Below are positions 15,344 through 23,044 of a stretch of DNA of 64,000 bases, piece by piece (within the stretch, counting starts at the first letter, position 1; each line of letters starts with the position of its first letter). Source of the DNA: Elusimicrobiota bacterium (lineage in GTDB: Bacteria > Elusimicrobiota > Elusimicrobia > UBA1565 > UBA9628); NCBI GenBank assembly GCA_003452935.1, contig DMMY01000022.1:1-64000 (forward strand), given 5' to 3'. A program made the position numbers and the translations under genes. Under the pieces are notes generated by a model, which was given only the letters and a program-made list of their open reading frames with translations, was not told the origin of the DNA and did no database searches.

Positions 15344-17845
15344 ATGAGCCGCCGGCCCAGCTCGTTGTTCCTGGCCCTGATCCTCTTGTCGGGGAATTGC
15401 GCGCCCGCCATGGCGTCGCTGCCCCTGCCCAAGTCGGCGATTTCTTTCCCGGCTCCGGCGTTGTCCTTGGGCATCGCCCCGGCGTCCTCGAGAGACTGGC
15501 ATGGATTAAGGGGATTTGCGCGCTGGCTGGGCTCAAGCCCCTACGGCTCGGCAGGGATGCGCCTTTCCGGAGGACTCTCCTTCCGCGAGGCTTGGGACGG
15601 CCTTGATGACGCGTCCGGCCGGGTCGCGGTCGCTCCCCTGCTTCCTCATTTGTCCCGGGATTTCATCGTTGCCGCGGGCCGGGTGGATTCTCTTTCCGCG
15701 TCCGGCCAGAAGCAGCTGGCCAGGGCTTTCTTGGCGGCCCGCGGCGCCGCCGCGAAGCAGGTCGAGTCCAAGGCCGCCTTGGCCGGCGAGGCTTTGCGCG
15801 GCGCGATCGCCGCGGGAACGGCCAGTCAGGCCGAGGTCGAGGCACTCTCCGCGCGACTGCGCGGTCTGTCGATCTACGGCGCCTCGGCCCGGGCAAGCTA
15901 TGAGGAGGCTCGCCAGGCTGTTTCCGAAGCTAAAGTCCGGCGCGCGCGGGAGGGCATTCTCCACACCGCCCGGAATTTCAGCGCGCCGATTCCGGAAGAG
16001 GATCCGCCGGGAGCCGAGGCGGCGGCCCTTGCCCGGCCCGGCGCCTGGGTCGAGCCGGGAGCCGGCGCCGGCGTCGTCGACGGGGTTCCGTCTCCGGCGC
16101 GGACGCCTGGACTCTCCCGAGACGACTCCAGATATCGGAAATATTCCAAGGCCGCGATGAGCGCGGGTTATGCCCTGTTGGGGGTCTCTGCCGTTATGCT
16201 GTTTCCGGCCGTTCCCGCGCTGGCCATAGCCGGGATCGGTCAGCTCCATGGGATACTGACTTGGACTGGCGCAGCCCTGATTGGAGCGGGGAAATATTTC
16301 CAGGTTCCGGCTCAGGCCGTCGCCGCAGCCGCGCCGGTTTTGAAGCCGGCGCCGGCAACGGGTTGGCGAGGCGGGCTCGCCAGATGGTTTGCCTCTTACC
16401 GCGCATTGTGGTTCAAGGCCAACGAGAGCGCATCGGCTCATCGCGTATTCGAGGCCAGGGTGGGAGGGGCTTCCCGGAAGGATTTCAGGAACTGGCTCGC
16501 CAGCGGGCTGCGCACGACCGTGCTTTGGATACCCATCGCGCTTGCCGCCATGCTGGGAGGCCATCTCCTTTCCAAGCCGGTGACGCATTTGTGGCCCGCG
16601 GCCGTGGCCGCGGCGGATCCCAATACCGGCATAGTCTTTGAGACGATACAGAGCACTTCTTTGTTGCAGTTTTTCAACGGCTACATCTCCGGCTCGGTCT
16701 TGCAGGAGACGGTTCTTCTGGGGGTGTTCTTCAATGGCGCGCGCTGGCTGGCTGGGCGTCTGGGAGCTTCCGAGCGAGCGGCGGGCCTTGCCGGCGGCTT
16801 GGCCGTGCTGGCCGCGTATTCTGCGTTTCTTTTTTTTATGGGCTATCCTCTGGCCTGGATGCTGCCGTTGCTGGGCATCGAGGCGGTAATGGCCATGGTC
16901 TATGCGCGCACCGGCACACTTCTTATTCCGGCCGGTCTGCGGGCCGTCTTGTCTTGGGCGACGCTATCCTCCGCCCGGCTGAACGTCGGGTTTTATACGG
17001 CGTTTTCGGGGAGTCTTGTCGGCTTGCCCGCGCTATGGTCGGGCTTGGCCGTCGCGGGCGTGAGCCTGGCGGTTTTTGCGGCGGTGGCCGCGGTGCGCTT
17101 TTGGGCAACGCATCGGTGGGGGTTTCTGAGGGCGGCATGGCGCGAGCAGTTGTCCCGGTTGAAGGAGTTGGGTCAATGGTGGACGAATCCTTCGGCCGAC
17201 GGCTCGCCCAAGTCCTTCCTGCCCCTTTTGATGACGGGCCTGCTTTGGGGCATCGTCACTTACGTGGCGGGCGACGTGACTTCCTCTTTGGTCTTTTTGC
17301 TCTCTCCCCATGGCGAGGCGACCCCGGATATCCTCAAGCGGCTTCTGCTCATGCCCGTCGACGTGCTCATGTACAACTTTATTTTCGTGGGCCTGCTTGA
17401 GGAATGGGTGTTCCGCAGGAACGTGTTCAAGCCCATACGGGAGCGCATCGCGAAATGGCATCTTTCCTCGAAGGCCTTGTTCTGGATCGCGGCCGTCGCG
17501 TCTTCCTTGATATTTTCCGCCGCTCATTACGTGGACTGGAACTCGATGCTCGCGGGTCTCGGCATAGGAGATCCGGAGCTGGCGAAAGCCTTGGCCGGGA
17601 CCTATGCCTTCACTTGGCCGGCCTTCATCGCGCGGGCCGCGGCCGGGATATTGCTGGCTTTCCTGTACGCTCACTCGGGATTGCTCTTGGTGCCCATCAT
17701 CGCGCATTTCGCGTCCAACACCATGGAAGGCATGGGCATGAAGTTCGGCTTGCCCGTGTTCCTGGCCGTGGCCGCCGCGGTGGTGCTGGCCCAGCTGTTC
17801 TCGCCCAAGAAGTTGCCGGAGTCTAGGGAGGCTGGAAAACAATGA
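15344..17845 (+). CDS. Large membrane protein with tandem CPBP (Rce1-like) protease domains
   Basis: 833 residues. A signal sequence (to about residue 25, ending in APAMA) leads into a soluble alanine-rich helical region of roughly 240 residues and then many membrane segments. Two CPBP modules follow. The first has only LQETVLLGVFFNGARWL where the EExxxR motif should be, and no clear histidine motifs, so it looks inactive. The second has all motifs: GLLEEWVFRR, SLIFSAAHY and IIAHFASN, the intramembrane glutamate metalloprotease site. The family cleaves prenylated or membrane-bound peptides, or serves in bacteriocin self-protection. A TATCCT box six bases before the ATG suggests a leaderless mRNA. 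It follows the prenyl/peptide operon, but its own promoter argues for independent expression. Confidence 0.85.
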   Translation: MSRRPSSLFLALILLSGNCAPAMASLPLPKSAISFPAPALSLGIAPASSRDWHGLRGFARWLGSSPYGSAGMRLSGGLSFREAWDGLDDASGRVAVAPLLPHLSRDFIVAAGRVDSLSASGQKQLARAFLAARGAAAKQVESKAALAGEALRGAIAAGTASQAEVEALSARLRGLSIYGASARASYEEARQAVSEAKVRRAREGILHTARNFSAPIPEEDPPGAEAAALARPGAWVEPGAGAGVVDGVPSPARTPGLSRDDSRYRKYSKAAMSAGYALLGVSAVMLFPAVPALAIAGIGQLHGILTWTGAALIGAGKYFQVPAQAVAAAAPVLKPAPATGWRGGLARWFASYRALWFKANESASAHRVFEARVGGASRKDFRNWLASGLRTTVLWIPIALAAMLGGHLLSKPVTHLWPAAVAAADPNTGIVFETIQSTSLLQFFNGYISGSVLQETVLLGVFFNGARWLAGRLGASERAAGLAGGLAVLAAYSAFLFFMGYPLAWMLPLLGIEAVMAMVYARTGTLLIPAGLRAVLSWATLSSARLNVGFYTAFSGSLVGLPALWSGLAVAGVSLAVFAAVAAVRFWATHRWGFLRAAWREQLSRLKELGQWWTNPSADGSPKSFLPLLMTGLLWGIVTYVAGDVTSSLVFLLSPHGEATPDILKRLLLMPVDVLMYNFIFVGLLEEWVFRRNVFKPIRERIAKWHLSSKALFWIAAVASSLIFSAAHYVDWNSMLAGLGIGDPELAKALAGTYAFTWPAFIARAAAGILLAFLYAHSGLLLVPIIAHFASNTMEGMGMKFGLPVFLAVAAAVVLAQLFSPKKLPESREAGKQ

Positions 17846-17961
17846 AGCGGAGATTTCCTTTGGCGGCGGCGTTTTGCGCTTGGCTGCAGATGGGTTGGAA
17901 AAGACCTCAATCAGGCCGGCATGAATCCCGCGCAATTTTTCAACTGCCCCGAATAGACTGA
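17842..17961 (+). pseudogene. 39-codon remnant with a signal-sequence-like start
   Basis: ATG at 17842 overlaps the CPBP stop by four bases, as true genes here do. The start MKRRFPLAAAFCAWLQ is like a secretion signal, but the frame ends after 39 codons in sequence without a recognisable domain. The likely explanation is a secreted gene cut off by deletion or repeat insertion (a palindromic element lies 100 bp downstream). It could also be a real small exported peptide. Confidence 0.3.
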
Positions 17962-18063
17962 ATGTCCCCTATTTGAAAGCGCGTTGAACCAGCGGGACCG
18001 CCGAACGCTTCAGATTGGGGAGCCACCCGATCAGCCGCGCTCGCATAAGGGCGGGGATAGGCT

Positions 18064-18200
18064 CTAAGGGCTCGTTAAGAAATAAATGATTGTTTTTGGA
18101 CGCCGATGCATCCCATCCGGCTGCGTTGTTCGTCGCGCCTTGCCGGCTGGGCGCCTCGACGCCCAAATTCCTATCACTAATTCCTTAACGAGCCCTAAGC
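18064..18200. repeat. Palindromic MITE-like element, about 137 bp
   Basis: Terminal inverted repeats CTAAGGGCTCGTTAAGAAAT (left) and a near-perfect complement at 18180-18200 flank a core with GCTGCGTTGTTCGTCGC. No coding capacity. The core motif is close to the complement of the core at 9774-9936, so the two may belong to one family with different ends. Confidence 0.7.
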
Positions 18201-18214
18201 GGATTGCAACTCGT

Positions 18215-18248
18215 GTCAAACTGATGTTCTTGAACGCATCACTTTGAC
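18215..18248. terminator. Hairpin between convergent genes
   Basis: GTCAAACTGATG and CATCACTTTGAC pair over 11 of 12 positions with a ten-base loop. It lies between the convergent CPBP-side remnant and the JAMM-like gene and could end transcription from either side, but there is no T-run. Confidence 0.35.
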
Positions 18249-18302
18249 AGGGAACTGCAAGAACAAGGCTGGGGCTGATGGCGAGGATTGCTCGGCAGCC
18301 TG

Positions 18303-19466
18303 TTAGTTGCGGGAGGGGCTTGAGGCCGAGTCCTTCATTCGTGAATGGAGTTTCTGGAAGTGTTCCCGCCACTGCGCGCTGCGATAGGAAATCTTTCTGA
18401 TCCGGGCCGGCTCGATTTCCGGAAGGCCGGCCAGGCCCGATAAATCATAAACGTCGAATCCTTCCGGGTGAAAAGACAGGGTCAAGAACTGGCCTGACTG
18501 GCGGGCATTTTCCATATCCGGCCCGCTGGGAGGGCCGGCGGCTTTCCAGCCCTCCGGGGAAAGGCCGGGCGGATGCGTGTGCCAATGGCCCGCGTATCTG
18601 CCCCGCCAGACGTCCCGGGCGATCACCTTGAATTCTTCCTCGGGCTCCAATATCCATGAGTCCGACGAGTTTTCCAGAGCGGTCTCAAGCGCGAGTTTCA
18701 TGAGCTTGAGAAGCTGCGCTTCCGGCGTTCCTCGGGCCCGGCGCGCGGGCAGCTTGGTCAAGGCGTCCCGCAGAAGGCCGGAAGCGTCTATGTCCGCCAT
18801 AGCTTGCGGGTAAAGGCGGTAGAGCTCCGAGACGTCTCCCGCCCGGCTCATGATGCGGTCGGGATCGGAAAGGACCTCCGCGATCCGGGACAGCGGCGGT
18901 CGAGTCATGTCCGGAACCTGATGAAAGTCGATGACGTCGTCGTGTACGGTCGCTTTGCCTCCGGTTTCGGGAAAAATAACTTTGCCGGGCGTCCTGATGG
19001 CATGGGCGAGCATGTCGTCAAAAAGGGCCTGCGTCCGGGCCGCGCCCTCGGGCGACAGGAAAGCTCGGCGCAGGTCTTCGTGGGTGATCGGGTTTTTCAA
19101 GGCGGCTGGAGTCATTTCGAAGTATTGGTTCATGTGGGCCAGGGCCAGGCCCAATTCCTTGGAGATATCCAATATTTCTCCGCCCTCGGCCTGTAGATGA
19201 TAACCGTGGTCCGTGGGGACAAGGGAGATGACGTGTCTGGGCCGGACCCAAGCCTGCAAGACGGAGGCTTGTCGTCCCAAGCCGTCATAGTCGCTTGCCG
19301 CCAGCATTGGAATTCCCTGCCGCAGGACTTCATTGTAGAGCATTCTGCCTGCGGCGGGAGCCGTGTGTACGAACCTCAACTCCGGAATCGGCGGCAAAGA
19401 CCAGTCCTGCCCGGCCCGGCAGGGCAGGCTGAGAAAAAAGAGGCTAAATACCGTGAAAATGCCCAT
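18303..19466 (-). CDS. Secreted protein with JAMM/MPN-like metalloprotease motif
   Basis: 387 residues with a short signal peptide (MGIFTVFSLFFLSLPCRAG). Most of the protein is unrecognised. Near the C-terminus, WHTHPPG (H296, H298) and PSGPD (S314, D317) follow the HxHP...SxxD pattern of JAMM zinc peptidases/deubiquitinase-like enzymes, with a loop about eight residues longer than usual; a Glu-rich strand (EPEEEF, 274-279) could supply the upstream catalytic Glu. The upstream frame extension encodes a low-complexity Pro/Arg stretch and is rejected as a start. Its neighbours are a prepilin and DacB, so a role at the envelope (peptidoglycan or peptide amide hydrolysis) is possible but unproven. 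Confidence 0.7.
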   Translation of the reverse strand: MGIFTVFSLFFLSLPCRAGQDWSLPPIPELRFVHTAPAAGRMLYNEVLRQGIPMLAASDYDGLGRQASVLQAWVRPRHVISLVPTDHGYHLQAEGGEILDISKELGLALAHMNQYFEMTPAALKNPITHEDLRRAFLSPEGAARTQALFDDMLAHAIRTPGKVIFPETGGKATVHDDVIDFHQVPDMTRPPLSRIAEVLSDPDRIMSRAGDVSELYRLYPQAMADIDASGLLRDALTKLPARRARGTPEAQLLKLMKLALETALENSSDSWILEPEEEFKVIARDVWRGRYAGHWHTHPPGLSPEGWKAAGPPSGPDMENARQSGQFLTLSFHPEGFDVYDLSGLAGLPEIEPARIRKISYRSAQWREHFQKLHSRMKDSASSPSRN

Positions 19467-19557
19467 GCTGGTATATTGTGGGCCGGGATCGGCGCGAGGG
19501 CGAGGAGCGAATGGCCCAAGACGGGCCGGCAAAGGACCTACGGCCGGGCGGAGCGGC

Positions 19558-20034
19558 TTATCTGGTCCAGTTCTCGTAAGTCCCGTCGTAGGAGACGGAG
19601 CCGACTCTTTCGTCGATCGCAACGCCTATTTCGAAGTACTTCGAGTTGCCCCACTGGCCCGTGGTCCAGGGCACGGGCATGGCATAGGCGCCGGCGGCGC
19701 CCAGTTGGTTGAGCACGGCGACGCCGCCGGTGACCTGGGTAAAGCCGTAATTGAACAGGGTGTCATGCGGCGCGGCGTCGAATCCGAGAATATTCCACTT
19801 GGCCAGATCGGGATCTCCCGCCGCTAATTCAATGAAGTTCCCGGTTTTATCCTTGTGAACGTTCTCCGCGTCCACTATGCGGCTCAAGACCGGCAACGCC
19901 GCCGACATCTTCCCCTTGCGTACGACCTTGAAATACTGGGTCACGCCGATGGCCGACAATATCGCGATAAGCAACGTCACGATAAGAATTTCAGTAAGAG
20001 TAAAGCCGGACTTGGCGGACATATTTCTATTCAT
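19558..20034 (-). CDS. Type IV pilin-like prepilin
   Basis: 158 residues with a class III signal: SAKSG-FTLTEILIV, where peptidase cleavage after G10 gives an N-methylated Phe and a Glu at mature position 5, followed by a 20-residue hydrophobic helix. The rest is the usual alpha/beta pilin head with AENVHKDKTGNFI and GYENW-type endings as in GspG/PilE-like minor pilins. No assembly genes are adjacent. A TAAGAT box nine bases upstream of the ATG and no ribosome-binding site suggest a very short leader. Confidence 0.9.
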   Translation of the reverse strand: MNRNMSAKSGFTLTEILIVTLLIAILSAIGVTQYFKVVRKGKMSAALPVLSRIVDAENVHKDKTGNFIELAAGDPDLAKWNILGFDAAPHDTLFNYGFTQVTGGVAVLNQLGAAGAYAMPVPWTTGQWGNSKYFEIGVAIDERVGSVSYDGTYENWTR

Positions 20035-20064
20035 GATAACGCCATCTTACCACTTAAAATGGCG

Positions 20065-21516
20065 TCATGGCAGCTGATGCGCGGCCGCGAGGCACAGTCG
20101 ATCCACGGCTTCGTCCACGGCGCGGCGGTCCAGTCCGGGCCCGTTGACCAGGACGGAGAACGCGTAGTCCTTGCCGCTCCGGGATTGCAGGTAGCCGGAA
20201 AGGTTCCGGGCGCCGGCGACCGTGCCCGGCTTGACGCGCATCCGGCCGGCCAGGGCGTCGCCTTTCATGCGGTTGCGCACGGATTTGTCCACCCCCGGTA
20301 CGGCCAGGGATTCATGGTAAATGGGAAATAGAGGCGAGGATCTCATGAATCGCAGCAGCCTGACGATCCCCGAGGCGGTGAGGCGGTTGTCCTCGGAGAG
20401 GCCGCTGCCGTCTATGAGATGGTGGTCCGATTCGTCCAGGCCGGCCTGGGCCAGGAAACGGCCGACCACGGCGGAGCCGGCGGCGAAGCTGCCTCGGCCC
20501 CCGGCTTCTTTGCCCAAGGTCTTGAGGAGTTGTTCCGCGTAAAGGTTCTGGCTGTTCTTGTTTACGACGCGGATGATCCCGGCCAGGGGTTCCGATTCCC
20601 AGAGAAAGAGCTCTTCCAGGCGATCCTCGCTCAACCGGGCTTTCTCCCAAGCCACGGCCTTGCCGAGCTTGACGCCTCTGGATTTCCAGGCATGACGCAG
20701 TCCGCTGGCCGCGAATATGGCCGGCTGGTCCACGGATACGAAGTCCGAGCGGACGGGCCCGGCCGCGGCGATCGAGCCGAAAAAGTTCACGGCGTTGGTT
20801 CCGGGCGCGCGGCGATAATCCATGGTAAACGCGCTGCCCGCGGCCGCGGTCGCGGCATGATTGACGACCTTGATGAATTTGAAATCCGGCGTCAGGACGA
20901 TCTTGGGGCGGCGTCCGGGACGAGCGCCGGGAATGAATTCAAGTCCCACGCAGTTGTCGTTGAATGAGATCGCCGAGGTCGGGGCGGCGTACCAATAAGA
21001 AAGCTCCTGGGCCGGCCAGCTCGGCTCCGCGGCCGGGTCTTCGAAATAACGGTTGTCGAGGACGAGCTTGTTGACCTTATGGATTCCCATGGCGGTCATG
21101 GAAGCCGCCCACAGCTCGAAAATCTCGCAAGGACTCGAACGGCCGCGTCCCGAGATGGAGGGATCGCCCCGGCCTCTCCAGACCAGGGCCGTGAGCGTTT
21201 CTTTGCCGACGTCGTCGCGGTCTATGAGAAAGCTGGTCTTGAAGCGGAAATCCGGCTTGAGGCGTTCTAGGGCCGCGGCCGTGGTGGCCAACTTGGCGTT
21301 GGAGGCCGGGATCAGCGGCATGAGGGGGTTGCGGGAATAGAAGGTGGCGCCGTCGTCCAATGAGACGAAGATCGCTCCTACGGTCGCGTTTTGGAAAGGC
21401 GCGGATGAAAACACGGTTTCAGCGAGGGCCGGGAAGCTTTGAGCCCGCAGCCGGCCCGCGGCCAGAAGAAGAAGAAACGAGGCCGCTAGACGCTTAATGC
21501 CGGAAGTGGCGCACAC
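20065..21516 (-). CDS. dacB: D-alanyl-D-alanine carboxypeptidase/endopeptidase (PBP4 type)
   Basis: Periplasmic class C penicillin-binding protein that trims or opens peptidoglycan cross-links. 483 residues from a GTG that lies inside the end of purH; the signal peptide (IKRLAASFLLLLAAGRLRAQ) follows. Active-site motifs: PASNAK (S72, K75), DGSGLSEDN (SxN-type motif) and VKPGTVAG, where the usual KTG is KPG. A DPSISGRG segment and the internal extra domains match DacB length. A longer frame to 21633 would overlap purH by 140 bases and puts 39 odd residues before the signal peptide, so the GTG is preferred. Confidence 0.88.
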   Translation of the reverse strand: MCATSGIKRLAASFLLLLAAGRLRAQSFPALAETVFSSAPFQNATVGAIFVSLDDGATFYSRNPLMPLIPASNAKLATTAAALERLKPDFRFKTSFLIDRDDVGKETLTALVWRGRGDPSISGRGRSSPCEIFELWAASMTAMGIHKVNKLVLDNRYFEDPAAEPSWPAQELSYWYAAPTSAISFNDNCVGLEFIPGARPGRRPKIVLTPDFKFIKVVNHAATAAAGSAFTMDYRRAPGTNAVNFFGSIAAAGPVRSDFVSVDQPAIFAASGLRHAWKSRGVKLGKAVAWEKARLSEDRLEELFLWESEPLAGIIRVVNKNSQNLYAEQLLKTLGKEAGGRGSFAAGSAVVGRFLAQAGLDESDHHLIDGSGLSEDNRLTASGIVRLLRFMRSSPLFPIYHESLAVPGVDKSVRNRMKGDALAGRMRVKPGTVAGARNLSGYLQSRSGKDYAFSVLVNGPGLDRRAVDEAVDRLCLAAAHQLP

Positions 21517-23044
21517 CGGTGAACACCATGGCGAGATTATGGCCATCGCAGGCCGAGATGGCCTCGTCATCCTCGCTTGAGAAACCGGACTGGATAACGG
21601 CCTTGACCCCGTGACGGGCCGCCTCCAGGACATGATCGACTGAGAGCGCTCCGTCCGAGGCCATGACCACGGGCGGATCCTCGGAAAGGATGGGGTGGCG
21701 GTCGCGGCTCTTGGTCAGGGCCAGGCGCACGGCGTCCAAGCGGGAGGTTTGGCCGCTGCCTATGCCGAGGGTCGCTCCGCCCCGGCAGAGGACCGCGGCG
21801 TGGGTGCGGGAGTGCTTGGCCACGCGCCAGGCCAGGCGCAGGGAGTTCATCTCGATCTGAGTGGGCGCGCGGCGGGTCGCTATTTTCAGAGACCCGGGCA
21901 GGGCTTGGTGATCCTTATCCTGCGCCAAGGCGCCTCCGGCCACGGAACGGAATTCCAGCTCATGCGCTGAGATCAGCGTGGAGGGCAGGGTCACGAGTCG
22001 GATATCCTTCTTGACCTTGAGGGCGAGCAAGGCTTTGGCCGTGAATGCCGGAGCCGCGATGCAGCTGAGCGCCTCGGCGGCGAAGAATGCGGCCGCCTCC
22101 TCGTCGACTTCCCGGTTGACCGCGGCCGTGCCGCGAAAGCAGCCGCGCGCGTCCGAGCGGTAGGCCAGCCGGGCCGCTTCGGCGAGGCTTTCGAAGATCG
22201 CGACCCCGGCCGGGACGCCGTGCTTGACGATGGCGCAGGCCGGCTCCGGGAATCCTCCGGCCAACTCCCAGGCCGCGTCCAGGTCGAAGTAGTGATTGAA
22301 CAGCAAGGGTTCCCCGTAAAGAGTCCTGGCTTCGCTCATCCCCCAGGGCCGGGCGCCGCTCCAGGCGTAGAGAGCGCCGTGCTGGTGTATATTTTCCCCG
22401 TAGCGCAGATCCGCGGTCTTTCTCAAGCCGATGACGAATTCGCGGGGCAGACGGTCCCAGCGGCTGCCCAGGTACTGGGCCACGGTCGAGTCGTAATAGG
22501 CGCAGTAGTGGAAGGCCTTGGCCGCGAGCTGCTGGCGGCGCTCAAGGCCGAGGTCGTCGTGCTGGCGCAGGGAATCCACGACCGGCTGATAATCTCCGGG
22601 GTCGCAGAGGCAGACGACATGGCGGAAATTCCGGCCGGCCGCGCGCAAGAGCGCCGAGGCCGCCAGGTCCACGGTCTTGAGCGTCTCGGATTGGGGCAGG
22701 TCCGAATCCACGATCTCGGCCAGGGGATAGAGATTGACCGCGACCAGGTCTATGGCCAGGCCCCGGCGCTTTTGCGTTTCCCCGATGCTTCCCGGCTCGT
22801 GGCCGGCCGAGAGGCCGTAGAGTATCTCGGGATGAGCCAGGCCGACGTCCGGATCCGGGTCCGCGCGCAGGCGCAAGAGGGTCTTGAGATCCTTGACCTC
22901 AAGCTCCGCCTGGCGCAGGGCCGCGGCCGTGCCTCCATCGGCGATGAGCGTAAAGCCCAGGTCCTTGAGCGCCCAGGCCAGTTCCACTATGCCGGTGCGG
23001 TCCGCGACGTGAAGAAGGGCGTAGCGTTCGGTTTTATGGGTCAT
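21494..23044 (-). CDS. purH: PurH-like AICAR transformylase/IMP cyclohydrolase, divergent
   Basis: 516 residues, the normal bifunctional length, for the last two steps of IMP synthesis. The transformylase half keeps RYGENIHQHGALY and AIVKHGVPAGVA with the catalytic Lys-His pair. The N-terminal cyclohydrolase half is recognisable (ADRTGIVELAWALKDLGF, DGGTAAAL, DLVAVNLYP) but departs from the family: the RVKTLHP motif reads DVGLAHP, and the IDIGGPxxxRAAAKN motif reads VDLAASALLRAAGRN. The cyclohydrolase active site may thus be altered. Start overlaps the ligA stop by four bases; ligA-purH-dacB are coupled. Confidence 0.85.
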   Translation of the reverse strand: MTHKTERYALLHVADRTGIVELAWALKDLGFTLIADGGTAAALRQAELEVKDLKTLLRLRADPDPDVGLAHPEILYGLSAGHEPGSIGETQKRRGLAIDLVAVNLYPLAEIVDSDLPQSETLKTVDLAASALLRAAGRNFRHVVCLCDPGDYQPVVDSLRQHDDLGLERRQQLAAKAFHYCAYYDSTVAQYLGSRWDRLPREFVIGLRKTADLRYGENIHQHGALYAWSGARPWGMSEARTLYGEPLLFNHYFDLDAAWELAGGFPEPACAIVKHGVPAGVAIFESLAEAARLAYRSDARGCFRGTAAVNREVDEEAAAFFAAEALSCIAAPAFTAKALLALKVKKDIRLVTLPSTLISAHELEFRSVAGGALAQDKDHQALPGSLKIATRRAPTQIEMNSLRLAWRVAKHSRTHAAVLCRGGATLGIGSGQTSRLDAVRLALTKSRDRHPILSEDPPVVMASDGALSVDHVLEAARHGVKAVIQSGFSSEDDEAISACDGHNLAMVFTGVRHFRH

